DNA of 64,000 bases from Mixia osmundae IAM 14324 (Eukaryota; Basidiomycota; Mixiomycetes; Mixiales; Mixiaceae): positions 1 through 64,000 of the forward strand of contig NW_014575552.1 in the NCBI RefSeq assembly GCF_000708205.1, in the 5' to 3' direction. The notes beneath the pieces are model-generated. The model worked only from the letters and a program-made list of their open reading frames with translations. It did no database searches and was not told where the DNA came from. Below are positions 22,109-33,124 of the stretch, piece after piece. Position 1 is the stretch's first letter, and each line of letters starts with the position of its first letter. Position numbers and translations under genes: made by a program.

Positions 22109-22327
22109 TTGCTTCTCTTCGACATTCGATAGAGTACTGGATGTCATGTACATTCTGCGATCCAGCGCTCGGCTCAGACTGTGCTAGATTGCGGGCTGAT
22201 GCACTGTTGTAGGCCCATGCTTTAATGCATGAACCCTTGGTCCCATTGCGAATTACACCGGACAATTTGGTGGAAACGTGACATCTCCAGACGCATCAAG
22301 CGCGCGCAAATGCATTGCTGATACATA
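22109..22327. other. Convergent intergenic spacer
   Basis: About 220 bp between the 3' ends of the GT31-like gene and the Bbc1-like gene. No open frame of interest; it presumably holds both polyadenylation regions. Confidence 0.5.
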
Positions 22328-24522
22328 TCATTGGGCTTCATGCATCGTTATGTCATCGTGATCGTCATCATCTGCGCCTGATACAGGTGGCGGTGGAGCG
22401 CGCGCAGGTGGCGGACTACTCATGACTTGCTGCAGGACTGCGTCACCGCGCACACTTCTGACGGGACTGACAGGCTCATCCTGACTTGCTTGGCGCTTCG
22501 AATTGGCGCGCATCGGCATGACACCTGTCGCATCATCGAAATCAGACGATGATGCTCTTGGAGACAAATACGACTGACCCATCTTGACACCACCTAGTGC
22601 TGCCATGCGTGCGGCAATTGCTTGCCGTCGCTTGAGCTCCTCTTCTTCTGCGCTCAGCGCGGGCTCGCTATCTTGATGCAGCTCGTCTGGCTCTTCTGAT
22701 AAGTTCAAGCTGCTTTCATGCGCTGAGATGTCCTGGGGCTCGGCAGGCAAAGATGGAAGGGCACGCATTGGATGATTGATGGCTGCCGTGGGCTCTGCAA
22801 GAGGTGCATCCAGCGATACTGATTCTTCCTGAGCCGCTTCTGGCTCGGCCGTTACATCTTCCTCCGACATCGCTGTGACGGGCGCAACACTGCCTTCGAC
22901 CGCTGATGACGACCCCTCTGTGTGCTCGTCTTCGTTCGCTGGCGGCGGAGGTGGGAGGTGTCTGGGTGCATGTGGCGGAACTTCTGCTGTGCTTAGCGCG
23001 GAGGGCTGAACAGGTGCTTCCAAATCGAGAGGCTCTTCCTCATCGATGATCTCGGGCAGCTGGTCTATAGCTGCTTCGTCACGGACGTCCGTTAAGGCCG
23101 TCTCATCATCCGCAAGCTCGACGGTCTCGTCGGGATCTGCAACCGAGCTGACATGATCTGCAGGAGGCGCAGGCAATTCTCGAGGCGGCGCATGCGCTGC
23201 GTGAGCGATCTCGCCGTCAAGGTCTTCGATATCCTCCTGCTTTCCTGCTTCGTCGATGTGCTGTGTAGAAGCATCCAGAAGTGGCTGCGCCTCTTCAACA
23301 GGAGCTTCCTGCAGCGATGAGTCTGCGTGCTCTCCGATGTCACCTCGCGCGATGTCAGCATGTGGAACGGCTGTGGCATCCTCTGCTACGGATTGCGATG
23401 TAGGCGCTTGGTCGTCCTGCTGAGACGTAGACGGTGGTTCGACGGATGAATCTGGTACTGCAGCAGATGGTCGGCTCGGTACCGGGAGCATGCCTGCGTT
23501 TGGCTGAGCGCGATCAAACATAAGTCAGTCATGAGCTTACCCATCCTTTGCCCTCCCATCGCAGCCATGCGCTCCTCGAGGGACCGTGTAGTGGGTTGTG
23601 GCGCATCGGTCTGCATCCCTTGCGATTCCGTCTCTGTCGGGTCTGCAGCGGGATCAGCGGGCAGCATGGGCTTCTTGCTGGGTGGCGGTGGTGCGAGGCC
23701 GATACGATGACCGCCTAGTGCTGCCATACGACTTGCGATCCTTGCTCGTCGTTCTGCATCGCTCTCTTCTTCTGCTGCAGATTCGTTTGTCTGTGTCGGC
23801 ACAGGCTCTACTTGTTCGGCTGCCATCGCTTCGTAGGCTTCTGGCTGAACAAGCGTGGCGCCATCGACTCCGCTCGCCTCTGTAGTCGCAGGCAGATCAT
23901 TAGCAGAAATGTCTGGATCTGGTGACGGCTTCGGCGCTGGGACCTTTCGTCGTGGCGGCGCAGCACGTTTGGGCATTGCAGGCAAGACGACAGAGGTAGG
24001 AATCGGGCGAGCGTCTGCGTTCGGAGGTACTGCAAGCTCTGCTGATGGCTCGAGCGTGTCTTGCTTTGACGGCGGCAAAGGCAATGCGGCAGCTTGCTCG
24101 ACACCCTCGCCCTTCGGAGGCGGCAAAGGCGTGAGCGGTGTTTGCACGCGATCTGCAGGAGCATCTGTATCGGGTGATAGAGCTTCAGCGGTTGGATCAG
24201 CAGGTGTGGGTACGTCTGGCTGTCGCCGTGCCGGTTTGTCTCCAGGTGCAGGGATTGCAAGGCCTTGTAGCGCGGCGATCCTGTCTTTCAAGCTGCCTCG
24301 GTCTCCCTGAGGCTCGCCCGCATCGACTGAAGCTGCGTTCGAGGCCATGGACGGAGCAGAAGGAGCAGACGCAGGTGTACTAGCTGCAGGCGGTGCCCAT
24401 TTCTTGACGGGTCTCCGCGGTGCTGCAGGGGCTGGCGTGGGCGCACTAGCATCTGCTTGGGCTTTGTTGAGGAGTGCGATGCGCTCCTTGAGGCTGAGCG
24501 CCTTGGGTGGCTCGTCTGCCAT
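22328..24522 (-). CDS. Proline/acid-rich Bbc1/Mti1-like actin-patch protein without SH3
   Basis: Two exons, 24522-23541 and 23493-22328, give 715 residues. The sequence is low-complexity, rich in Pro, Ala, Glu and Asp, with repeated short motifs: SLKERIALLNK and SLKDRIAALQGL near the N-terminus, then three copies of an R-M-A-A-L/M-G-G-x-R/K motif (RIASRMAALGGHRIG, EERMAAMGGQRMG, IAARMAALGGVKMG). Several PPPP tracts could bind SH3 domains. The motif set recalls Bbc1/Mti1 and Aim21-type proteins that tune actin assembly at endocytic patches. No SH3 domain is present, unlike budding-yeast Bbc1. Long unspliced frames in other phases across this gene are shadows caused by biased composition. The 47-nt intron falls exactly inside the second motif. 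Confidence 0.6.
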
Positions 24523-24633
24523 GGCTGCTGACGCTGTCGAGTGAGGGTTCGTGCGTCGGCGTTGCTGCCACTGCGCGACTCGCTAGACACCTCCGCCAAC
24601 GCAGCCCCGTTGACCCCCCCACAGTCAGGGAAG
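24523..24633. promoter_or_regulatory. Divergent promoter, Bbc1-like gene and ERG9
   Basis: Only 111 bp separate the two start codons, so both genes must share this region. It contains a CCCCCCC-type C tract at about 24614-24620 and the motif ACACCTCCGCC, but no TATA box. No sterol-regulatory site is obvious. Confidence 0.45.
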
Positions 24634-26455
24634 ATGGCAGTCGCCAAGCAGTCCAAGATGTCCAAGTATGCTAGCTATCTCTTGCTAGCGCTCACGCACC
24701 CGGACGAGCTCAAGGCGGCGATATCCTACTCGCTCTGGCGTGATCCGCTCAACCGAATTGAGGACGACCGAGAAGCGAGTGGACTGGACAGACATTCCAT
24801 GCAGCGATGCTGGTTCTTCCTCGACATGACCTCTCGCTCCTTTGCAGCAGTCATCAAGGAGCTCGAACCCCCCGTTGCGCGTGCTGTCCGTCACTTGATA
24901 CGCTCGTCGGCATCGGAGTCCACGCTTATACGCTCTTGCGACAGATTTGCATCTTCTATCTCGTTCTGAGAGGCCTCGACACCGTAGAAGATGACATGAC
25001 CATTCCCCTCGCCACGAAGGAGCCAGTGCTCGTCAGCTTCCACGAACGGCTGAGCGAGAAAGGCTGGACATTCACCGGCAGTCAGCGCAAGATTCACATT
25101 GCTGCCACTCAAGCTTATCTCTCCCTGCAGATGGCCCCGATGAGAAGGACAGACAGCTCCTCGTGGAGTTTGACAATGTCATCCAGGAGATGGCTTTGCT
25201 CGACGAAGGGTCCGCTCAGGCCTCCCTGTCAACTCTGGAACGCGCTCATAAAACCCACGCAGTTATCGCACCGTCATCACTGACATTGCACGGGAGATGG
25301 GCGCAGGCATGGCAAAGTACGCTCGCATGGCAGACGAGAACGCGGGTGTCTTCTCGGTCGACACACTCGCCTCCTTTGATCTGTATTGCCACTACGTTGC
25401 CGGACTCGTCGGCGAAGGGCTCTCGCGCATCTTCGCTGCCAGCGGACGAGAAGATCCTCAACTGGGGAAGCAACTCACGCTGAGCAATAGCATGGGGCTC
25501 ATGCTGCAGAAGACAAACATCCTTCGCGACTTTAGGGAGGATATCGATGACGGGCGGCTCTTCTGGCCAAAGGAGATCTGGGGAAAATACGCAAAAGAGC
25601 CGAGAGATCTCACACTCAAGGAAAACAGCGAGGCTGCACGATGGGCACTGAGCGAGATGACCGTCGACGCTCTCACGCATGCAGTCGATGCCCTCAATTA
25701 TCTCACCTTGCTCAAGGATCAAGCTATCTTCTGCTTCTGTGCTGTTCCGCAAGTCATGGCGATCGCTACACTCGAGGAATGCTTCGACAATCTCGATGTC
25801 TATCAGAAGAACGTCAAGATCCGGCGGACACTGACTGCTTCTGTGTGCTCTATTCCGTCAGCCAGATCGGCCGTGCTGATACGCTGCGTAGCTGATCTAC
25901 AAGACTGCCAATCCGAGAGACGTCGCCTACTTTTTCCGTCACTTTGTTGGCAAGATCAATCAGCGAAAATCACCCGCCGATCCATCATACATCAAGCTCA
26001 GCGTGCTAGGCGGACAGGCAAGTCGTCACCTACCTGTGCCTAGCTCGTGCTAGTTCTGATTGCTTGTGCAGATTGATCAATGGTGCGAGACGAGGTACCC
26101 ATCTTGGGTAAAGCCCACAGAGGGCAGACAGATCCCCTCGACAGTCGAGGAAGCGACTGCGCAGGGATTTTCAGACGCCCGCATTCGCCAATTACCTTCG
26201 CTGTCCGAGGATGCCCAGTATGCGGCAGAACAGCTACGTCTAGAGAGTGGCAAGATGACGTCGGAAGATATCCGCTTCATCTCGTACGTCCCTCTCATCT
26301 CTATACTTACTCAGCTGAGCAAAAAGCGCAGAATTGTCGTCGCTTTCGTTGGTCTCATTGCTGCTTTGCTAGCAGGCATCGTTGCGCTGGCTATTTGGTA
26401 CATCAACCAGCCGGGCGATGTGTCGGTCGCAGATGTACACAAGATTGAATTGTAA
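24634..26455 (+). CDS. ERG9: Squalene synthase (farnesyl-diphosphate farnesyltransferase)
   Basis: Six exons: 24634-24885, 24945-25080, 25131-25209, 25263-25842, 25892-26017 and 26072-26455, giving 518 residues. Squalene synthase joins two farnesyl diphosphates head to head with NADPH, the first committed step to sterols, on the ER face. Seen here: the first Asp-rich motif [12 protein letters not shown] (near residue 95), [13 protein letters not shown], the second Asp-rich motif [18 protein letters not shown], and [10 protein letters not shown]-terminal membrane anchor ([21 protein letters not shown]) follows. The last intron (26018-26071) is GC-AG with GCAAGT after CAG, and is required to join LGGQ to IDQWC. 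The first, second and third introns start GTCCGT, GTCAGC and GTCCGC. The open frame runs upstream to a GTG; ATG 24634 gives the standard N-terminus. Confidence 0.95.
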
Positions 26456-26494
26456 TTGCACGCCATGATGACAACAACAAAAGTGTGGATAAGT

Positions 26495-27649
26495 CTAGTA
26501 GACGTAGAAGCCTTGACCGCTCTTGCGGCCGAGATGACCTGCAGCAACCTTGCGACGAAGCAGGACAGGGGGGCGGTACTTACTGTCGCCCGTCTCACGA
26601 TGCAGCACCTCACCTATCGCTAGGACGGTATCTAGGCCGATCATGTCTGCTAGTTGAAGACATCCCAGTGGCTGGTTGAAGGCCAGTAACGATGTCTGCG
26701 GACCCACTCAGCACGTTTGTGACAAATCGTAACAGTCTTGCCTTGTCGATATCTTCCTTAGAGGCGACTCCTTCTTCGAGACAGAAGACTGCCTCATTGA
26801 TGTACGGTATCAGAATACGGTTCGCAATGAAGCCGGGCGTATCTATGAGCGCACACAAGCTTAGCTAATGATAGTTCTGACGTCCTTCGTGCGCGCCTTT
26901 GGAGACTGTCGTCTCTTTACCACAAGCCTCTGCAAATGCCTTGGTACGTGACATGACGTCCGGTGTAGTTTGAAGAGCAGAAATGAGCTCGACGAGTCGC
27001 ATGACGGGTACGGGATTCATCCAATGGCAACCAACGACGCGACTCGATGATGCGACTGTCGAGCCCCTCTTGACTCAGCAACGAATGCACTGAAGGTGGC
27101 TAGTCTCACGGATATCTTCTGGTGATGATGCACGTTCGACAAGACTGCCTGGCGCAGGCACTGCGGCTGCGGCAAGTGTCGTCAGTGAGATTGAAGATGT
27201 ATTGCTCGCGAGGATAGTGCGAGCGGACAGGGTGGAAGCCAGCGTGCCGAAGAGAGCTTGCTTGAGTTCCACCTGCTCAGGGATTGCTTCAAAGACGATA
27301 TCGGGGTCGTGGTCGGTGAGCTGGGCGAGAGTCGAGACGGTTCTCAGCCGAGCTAAAGTCGCCGTTGCTTCTTCATCGGTCGTCTTGCCCTTTGCGACTT
27401 CTTTGCTCAGGAGCTTGTCTATCTCACACTCTGTCTGAGTGTGCTTGCATGCAGGTCTGGGCCAGGCGCACCGAAGAGGGCAAATCCTTTTGCGAGCTGT
27501 TTCTCAGAGGAGTCGTAGAGGATCGTATCGACGCCGGCCACTCGTGCCGACACATAAGCGATCCCTTGCCCCAGCTGGCCAGCGCCAACGACGGCAGCTC
27601 GCTTGATACCGTGCGCGCTCACGGCAGCAGAGTAGGCTCTGGACAGCAT
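26495..27649 (-). CDS. 3-hydroxyacyl-CoA / 3-hydroxybutyryl-CoA dehydrogenase
   Basis: Five exons read leftwards: 27649-27472, 27430-27110, 27055-26897, 26842-26715 and 26671-26495, giving 320 residues, the normal size. The NAD fold starts with [16 protein letters not shown]; catalytic landmarks are [12 protein letters not shown], the histidine in [17 protein letters not shown], and [20 protein letters not shown]. The C-terminal domain ends [11 protein letters not shown]. It oxidises 3-hydroxyacyl-CoA in beta-oxidation; the short Arg/Ser/Ala N-terminus ([17 protein letters not shown]) looks like a mitochondrial presequence. Joining SK to DTPGF needs a 54-nt intron beginning GCGCGC. A 39-nt GTCAGA intron is an alternative but would add residues and lose the conserved Asp. 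It is convergent with ERG9, only 39 bp apart. Confidence 0.88.
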
Positions 27650-27754
27650 CTGCAAAGGGGACAAATGCAAGGGCGCAAGAAGTACAAGCAACGCGTTTCT
27701 ATGCGATCAAACGACTCGAGCGAGCGAGCGAGCAAGCGGGGAGAGGGGAGATGA

Positions 27755-28785
27755 TTAGGGCTTGGTCTCGTCTATCATGAGGGCCAGCCTTCGCTTGCGG
27801 TAGATGAAGAACTGCGAGAGGACGACAAAGTCGAGCAGGATCGTGCCTGCGCTGCCGACGAGCCAGCTCAAGTTGACCCAGAGGTGGTTCGCGTCGAGCG
27901 AGGGTATCTGAGACTTGCACGGTCAGCGACCATGCACAGTGAGGATGGGAAGCAACGTACGAGGATGGAGCCGACATAGGTGATGTTGCCGAGCAGCGAG
28001 AAGCAGAAGAATGCAAGTGAGAGGCCCTCGCATCCCGTCTCTACATTGTGGTATATCTGCGGTAATCCTGCTCGGCGCGGTCAGATCGGCCGGCTGGAGA
28101 TAGCTAGAGGCGCACTAGAGCCGAGGTAGGCTGCAGCGCTGAGCCAGCCAAAGATCTGTGCTTGGGTATCCCACACCTCTCGAGGTTGTCTGTGTTGGCC
28201 GGGCACTCTGTTCATGCCGGCCTGCCTCGAGAGGATCCACATGACGACGCCGGCTAGGATGACGGCAAGGAGGGCGAGCAAGTAGAGACCGATCGTTCGA
28301 GCGACGTGCCTCGGTTGGGAAGAGGTTGGGCGCTTATCATCGGCCAGCGCGTCTGGTTCGGTCGTCGCTGCCGGTGCGGCATGTGATGATCTTCTGAGCA
28401 AGGGGCTCGTCTCTGTGGGTTCTATGTAGGCTTGTGGATCTGTCGGGAGATAGTGCTCGGGGTGGAGTCGCCTTCTCCGTCGGTACCAAAAGAGCTGGAC
28501 GATGAGTACGACGTCGCAGAGCGTGTAGTACACCGCGAGAAAGATGATGGTGGGCAGCAGGCCTTGCTCGTAGGCGCCTATGAGCCCCGTGATGTCGCCT
28601 GTGAGCCAGATGATCAGAAAGGCCAAGCTCAGTCCTTCGCCAGACTTTATCCGATAGCATTCCACGATCTGAGGGCTGAACACGACAATCCAGGCTGCCA
28701 GACTGATCCAACCACACAGTGAGCCAATGTCGAGTCGAGTGATGGCAGGCTCAGGCGCCATCATCGACCCTCTGGCGGACAGCAT
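27755..28785 (-). CDS. PQ-loop repeat transporter (lysosomal/vacuolar cationic amino-acid exporter type)
   Basis: Three exons read leftwards: 28785-28116, 28067-27961 and 27907-27755, giving 309 residues. Seven membrane segments are arranged as two PQ-loop repeats: WIVVFSPQIVECYRIKSGEGLSL near residue 35 and SRLPQIYHNVETGCEGLSLAF near residue 225, the latter assembled across a splice. A hydrophilic loop of about 70 residues separates them, as in Ypq1/PQLC2 proteins that export Lys/Arg from the vacuole. The protein ends in a basic cytosolic tail. The open frame begins at GTG 28791; the first ATG is 28785. It lies only about 105 bp upstream of the dehydrogenase start codon on the same strand, with a GAGC simple repeat in the gap. 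Confidence 0.88.
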
Positions 28786-29134
28786 TTTCACTTGACTCTG
28801 ACCGCCCGCCGCCGCCGTCGCTGCCGGTCGTCAAGTCACGAGTTTCTGTCGCGCAAGAGCGGGTGGCGCAGATCTCTCGCGTCGCTGCTTGCTAATTCTA
28901 ATTCCAATTATTTCGCGCGCGAAAAGCAACAAGATATCGCCTGCCAAGGGTTCTGTACGCAAGCCAACTGTCGACGCACAGGCGATCCTTTACTGTCGAT
29001 AGCATCTGCCCAATCCGCACTTGACCGGCAACATTCCACACTCCTTTCTGGCAACCGACGAAACAGTCTGACGACCGCAACCGTACCGCCTTTGTTTCGC
29101 AATCCACCGCAAAACTCTTAGCCTTTGGCGCAAG
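28786..29134. promoter_or_regulatory. Divergent promoter of the PQ-loop and GPI-protein genes
   Basis: About 350 bp between two start codons. It contains an AT-rich tract (GCTAATTCTAATTCCAATTA, 28890-28909) immediately followed by the perfect 14-bp palindrome at 28911-28924. No reliable open frame occupies it. Confidence 0.5.
28911..28924. promoter_or_regulatory. Perfect palindrome TTTCGCGCGCGAAA, E2F/SBF-like
   Basis: The 14-bp inverted repeat holds two overlapping, opposed TTTCGCGC (E2F-type) or CGCGAAA (SBF-type) half sites. It lies about 130 bp from the PQ-loop ATG and 210 bp from the GPI-protein ATG. Fungal SBF/MBF regulators bind such G1/S sites, and cell-wall genes are common targets, so the GPI-protein gene is the likelier client. 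Binding is inferred from sequence only. Confidence 0.4.
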
Positions 29135-29924
29135 ATGATCTCGAGCAACACACTCTCGCTTACCGCCCTGCTGGTCATGGCTACCCAAACGCTCGGCGCT
29201 GCAGTGCCTACTGCACCAGGACCGGGTGCCGTCTTCAATGCCGGTACACCTTGTCCGATCTCTTGGACGGCAGACACGACTGGAACATGGACAAACGCTT
29301 CTATACAGTTTATGACGGGCAGCAATCTGGCCATGAGCACTCTCTCCACCGTCGCATCCGGTCTCGACATGACCAAGCTGACCACCTACTCCTGGACTTG
29401 CCCGGAAGTGAACCCTAACGCGCAAGTCATCTCTCCCTCGAGTGGGTTTCCACGCCAAGCTCATCCTCCTGGACCGCAGGCCAATCTACTTCTATCAATT
29501 CCAGAACAATGGCGATCCCTCGACGGATACCTGGACTACCCGGTTCACAATCGCAAGCGATTCAGGTGCAGTCGTTGCTGCGCCCCAATCAACACAGCCC
29601 AATGGCCAAGCCATCCCATGGGGTACCGGAGCGCTCGCATCAGGTTCGTCGTCGTCGTCCTCCTCCTCCAACACGACAACCTCGAGTACGAGCACATCTC
29701 CCACCACAACGAGCACCTCGAGCTCATCAACGCCCACAGGATTCGCAACCAGCGTCACCCACTCGCCCACGCCCGGTCCGAGCACGACCACGACCATCAC
29801 CGTCGATCCTTCGGGACATCTGCTTGCTGCAGCGACGACGACTGCAAAAACAGGTGCAGCTCTCAAGCTAGCCCTCCCGAGCTCGCTAGGACTCGTTGCT
29901 CTGATCGCATTGGTTTTCGCATAA
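29135..29924 (+). CDS. Ser/Thr-rich GPI-anchored cell-wall protein (Kre9/Knh1-like N-terminus)
   Basis: Two exons, 29135-29421 and 29480-29924, give 243 residues. A cleavable signal peptide (SLTALLVMATQTLGA) leads to a small folded domain with CPISWTAD, SIQFMTGSN and YSWTCPEVNPNAPIYFYQF, which matches the Kre9/Knh1-like fungal wall domain. A Ser/Thr-rich stalk of about 70 residues follows, then a hydrophobic tail (LGLVALIALVFA) that signals GPI attachment. It should sit in the plasma membrane or wall. The intron is GC-AG: exon 1 ends AACGC and the intron begins GCAAGT (29422). No GT site in this stretch gives the right phase, so this is a strong example of GC use. Confidence 0.85.
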
Positions 29925-30027
29925 TTCCAGGCAAACGTTGTGTCGCATATTGCAATCCTATGTGCCCCGTCAATCTGCTCTCGCTCTCGTCAATGGTTCA
30001 TTTCCCGGTTCATGTATACAACCACTA

Positions 30028-32708
30028 CTACTCTGCCAGCGCCAGGACCTGCGCTGTCCGCGCTGGCGTGTAGACCTGTGTGAAGTTTCGTCTGCCATTC
30101 CATTCCATCGGTTGCGTGAAGAACTCGGTTGAAAGTGAAATTCGATCATGCCCTCCGAATGCTTTGCTGTCGTCGCTAGATAAGACGACCCTGTATTTGC
30201 CGGGCACGTCCACGCCAACACGATAGTCCACGTAGCTGTTGGCCGGATGAAAGTTGAAGACGAAGAGCAGCCCGGCACGCTCGAACACGATCACCTTGTC
30301 GCTCTTCACCGATCTTTCAGCATCGGCTTACATCAGCAGCAACGAGGTGACTTACTTCGTTCTTGAGTGAGATATAGGCTTGCGGTGCGCTAAGCCAATT
30401 GTATCGCGTTTCGAGATTGTTCATCGCTGCGTCAAAGTTGTAGAGATATTTGTACCGCAGGAGCTTATCATCGATGAGGTTAAATTGTCTGCGTGCATAT
30501 TGGAATGAGTTGCCATTGCCTTCTCGTGGAAAATCCAGCCATTCTGAGCGGCTCCTCAGCTCAATCCAGAGTCCAGCTATTCAGCACACACCAGGGTGAC
30601 CGAATTCGTTGCCTTCGAAATTGAGGTATCCTTCTCCGCCGAGCGAATGAGTGAGCAGTCTGTCCTCCTCGTCAGTCATCATCTGGATACCAAAGCAGAA
30701 GCGCACCTGATCATCTTGTGCAGAGCAAGACCGCGATCGATGACCGGCGTTAACTCAGAGATATCAGACATGTGCGTGTACATCTCCTTGTCCATCAGCC
30801 AGAACGCAAGCGTCTTGTCGCCCACAAGTGCCTGGTCATGCGATTCGCAGTAGGTAATGCTGTTCTCAAGATGTCGCCGGTTCGTGAGCGTGAAGCAGAT
30901 GTTGCCCAAATCCCAAGCGTAGTCATCTGTCTCCTTGAGCAATTTGATCCACATGTCCGGCACGGCCATCATCAGACGATAATCGAAGCCAACACCGCCC
31001 TCTTGCACAGGTCGACATAGCGCTGGCATGCCAGAGACATCTTCTGCGATCGTTATAGCGTTGGGATAGAGGGTATGGATGAGATCGTTCGCCTGCGGTG
31101 ACAATCAGATTTTGCGCCTCAGGCTATAGTCTGATCAACATACCAGCATCAGGTAGACCATCGCTTCGTTGTCAACGCCAGCGCCAAAGTATTCATGATA
31201 GCCGCCAGAGAATCCTGTGCCAATGCCGTGATGTGTGTACATCATGCTCGTCACCCCATCAAAGCGAAATCCGTCGAATTGGTATTCCTCCATGTAGAAG
31301 CGCAGATTGGAAAGCAGGAACCGCAAGACCTCGTGAGAGCCGTAATTGAAAATTCGGCTGTCCCAGAGCTCGTGTTTGCCCTTCTGACCGCCGTGGAAGT
31401 ACATGTGATCTACGTGCAAGCAAGTCTTAGTCTAGTGCTAGCTGAGATTGGGCGCAGGGCTACCTGTGCCGTCGAATTCGTTGATGCCATCTGCAACATT
31501 TTTGCAAGCGTGCGAGTGGACCATGTCGAGTAGTACGGTGAGTCCCATGCCGTGCGCGGTGTCAATGAGTTCTTTGAGTTCTTCTGGTGTGCCGTATCGT
31601 GAGCTGACGGCGAAGAAGCTTGTGACCTGATAGCCAAAGCTGGCGTAGTACTGCTCAACGGGTCAGCGCAGTCACTGAAGGCTCATCCTGATCCTAGACG
31701 AACAGCGTGTTCCATGACAGCCATGAGTTGAATGGTATTGTAGCCAAGTTCCTTGATGCGCGGCAAGACGTTGCGTGTGAATTCTGGGTATGTTCCAACG
31801 CGCATTTCGGGCGTTGATATTCCAACTGCGCTCGCATTCAGCTCTGTCCGTTTCATAACCACACAGAGACGTACCATGTGCTTCGTAAACTTTCACTGCA
31901 TGAGGCTTTGGTGGTCGTGGGTGCTTGAAGACGTACTTTTGTGGCGGATTCCAGAAGCGCGCGTCGTAGATGGGTGATACGCTCAGATCTTGCGTGACCC
32001 GCCTGCTAGCGCGTCAACGCTATCACCGTAATTTTATCCGAGGGCTCACTTGATCCATGCAGGCAGACGCTCGATACGATGGCCGCCGTCGACGGTCATC
32101 GAGATCTGTGTACTGTTCAGCACGGCGCGCCGCTGAAATACGAACGAACCTTTATCTTTGAGTCATGCGGAATCGCAGGCTGTCCCCGCAAGGCAGGCAC
32201 GGTGCATTCCCACACGCCGTAAGGCGACTTTTGCATAGGATGTGATTCGCGGTTCCAACCATCTGTCTGCCTCTTCAGATAAAGATGGCGTGACCTCCAG
32301 TGCACGCACTGAAGTCGCCAATTAGATTGGCAGTGTCTGCATGCGGCGCCCATTCTCGATATAGTATGTCATTGTTGGGTTGCACGATGAGGCCGAACGA
32401 CTGATAGCCAAGCGAGAAAGCGTCGAGACCACGCTCTGATGATTTGATGTCGCTCTTCCATTTCTGGTAGAGCGCATAACTGCATGATGGCCTCGGCATG
32501 AGCCCACCATATCAGAGTCTGTATACAGAGCTTGCCGTGCTTTGAGGTCACCTTTGAATGGCTCGAGCCTGTCCACGCGAGCAGCAAGTTAGCCCACGCT
32601 CGAAAGCAGCATGCCAGGCAGCTCGACGACGTGCCATGGATCAATCTTGAGCACGCCTGTGCCATCGGGCACTGCGGAGGTTGCTTCTGGGAGTGGTGCG
32701 ACCGCCAT
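30028..32708 (-). CDS. GLC3: 1,4-alpha-glucan (glycogen) branching enzyme
   Basis: Thirteen exons read leftwards: 32708-32635, 32568-32527, 32479-32310, 32262-32150, 32105-32050, 32002-31875, 31825-31704, 31650-31464, 31409-31144, 31092-30707, 30659-30592, 30543-30356 and 30303-30028. They sum to 691 residues, the expected length. The enzyme cuts alpha-1,4 chains and re-attaches them as alpha-1,6 branches in glycogen. The CBM48 domain is near the N-terminus ([37 protein letters not shown]). The GH13 core shows LLDMVHSH, the nucleophile Asp in [11 protein letters not shown], the acid Glu in ITIAEDVSG and the third Asp in [11 protein letters not shown]. The first intron (32634-32569) starts GCACGT and splits the Trp codon before LEPF; it contains a stop, so it must be removed. 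Confidence 0.95.
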
Positions 32709-33124
32709 AGCTTCGCCCACCTCTGCAGCTTGATGTGGCGGCACTTGCTCGAGCTCAACGCGAGGGCGTCATGCTAAGCCCCACATGCCCCGCAGAGATA
32801 TCAACCTGACAAAATTTCTGCTTCGCTCAATCCTTCGGGATTTGCGGCAGACTCGTCCCTTACCCGTGTTGCACGATGGCCAAGATTACATAGGCACTGA
32901 GTGTGTCAGGACGACGTCGAGAAAGATTCGATACCTCTGCGATCATCTAAGCGCCCTTTGGGTCCTGATCAGCTCGGATCTCTCAAAGCAGAGCATCAAC
33001 CTTGCAAGTAGCTTTTGCAGGCTCTTGACAGGCACGAGTATCAGCCCGGGTCGGTAGATCGTACATACAATGCATCAATGACAGCAGTCATCTGGGATTT
33101 TTGCCTTTTTCTGCGTACATGAGT
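32709..33124. other. Spacer between branching enzyme promoter and NUP192 end
   Basis: About 415 bp. A plus-strand open frame at 32785-33057 has no family similarity. The segment should hold the branching-enzyme promoter and the NUP192 terminator. The sequence is moderately AT-rich near 32810-32830 and 33085-33115, with no clear repeat. Confidence 0.45.

Noticed and set aside
23598-24544. Several long plus- and minus-strand frames overlapping the Bbc1-like gene
   Set aside because: They arise from Pro/Ala/Glu-rich codon bias. Only one frame has repeated motifs and a sensible intron.
27719-27741. GAGC tetranucleotide run as a functional element
   Set aside because: Only about four units, in a short intergenic gap. 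A simple-sequence drift is enough to explain it.
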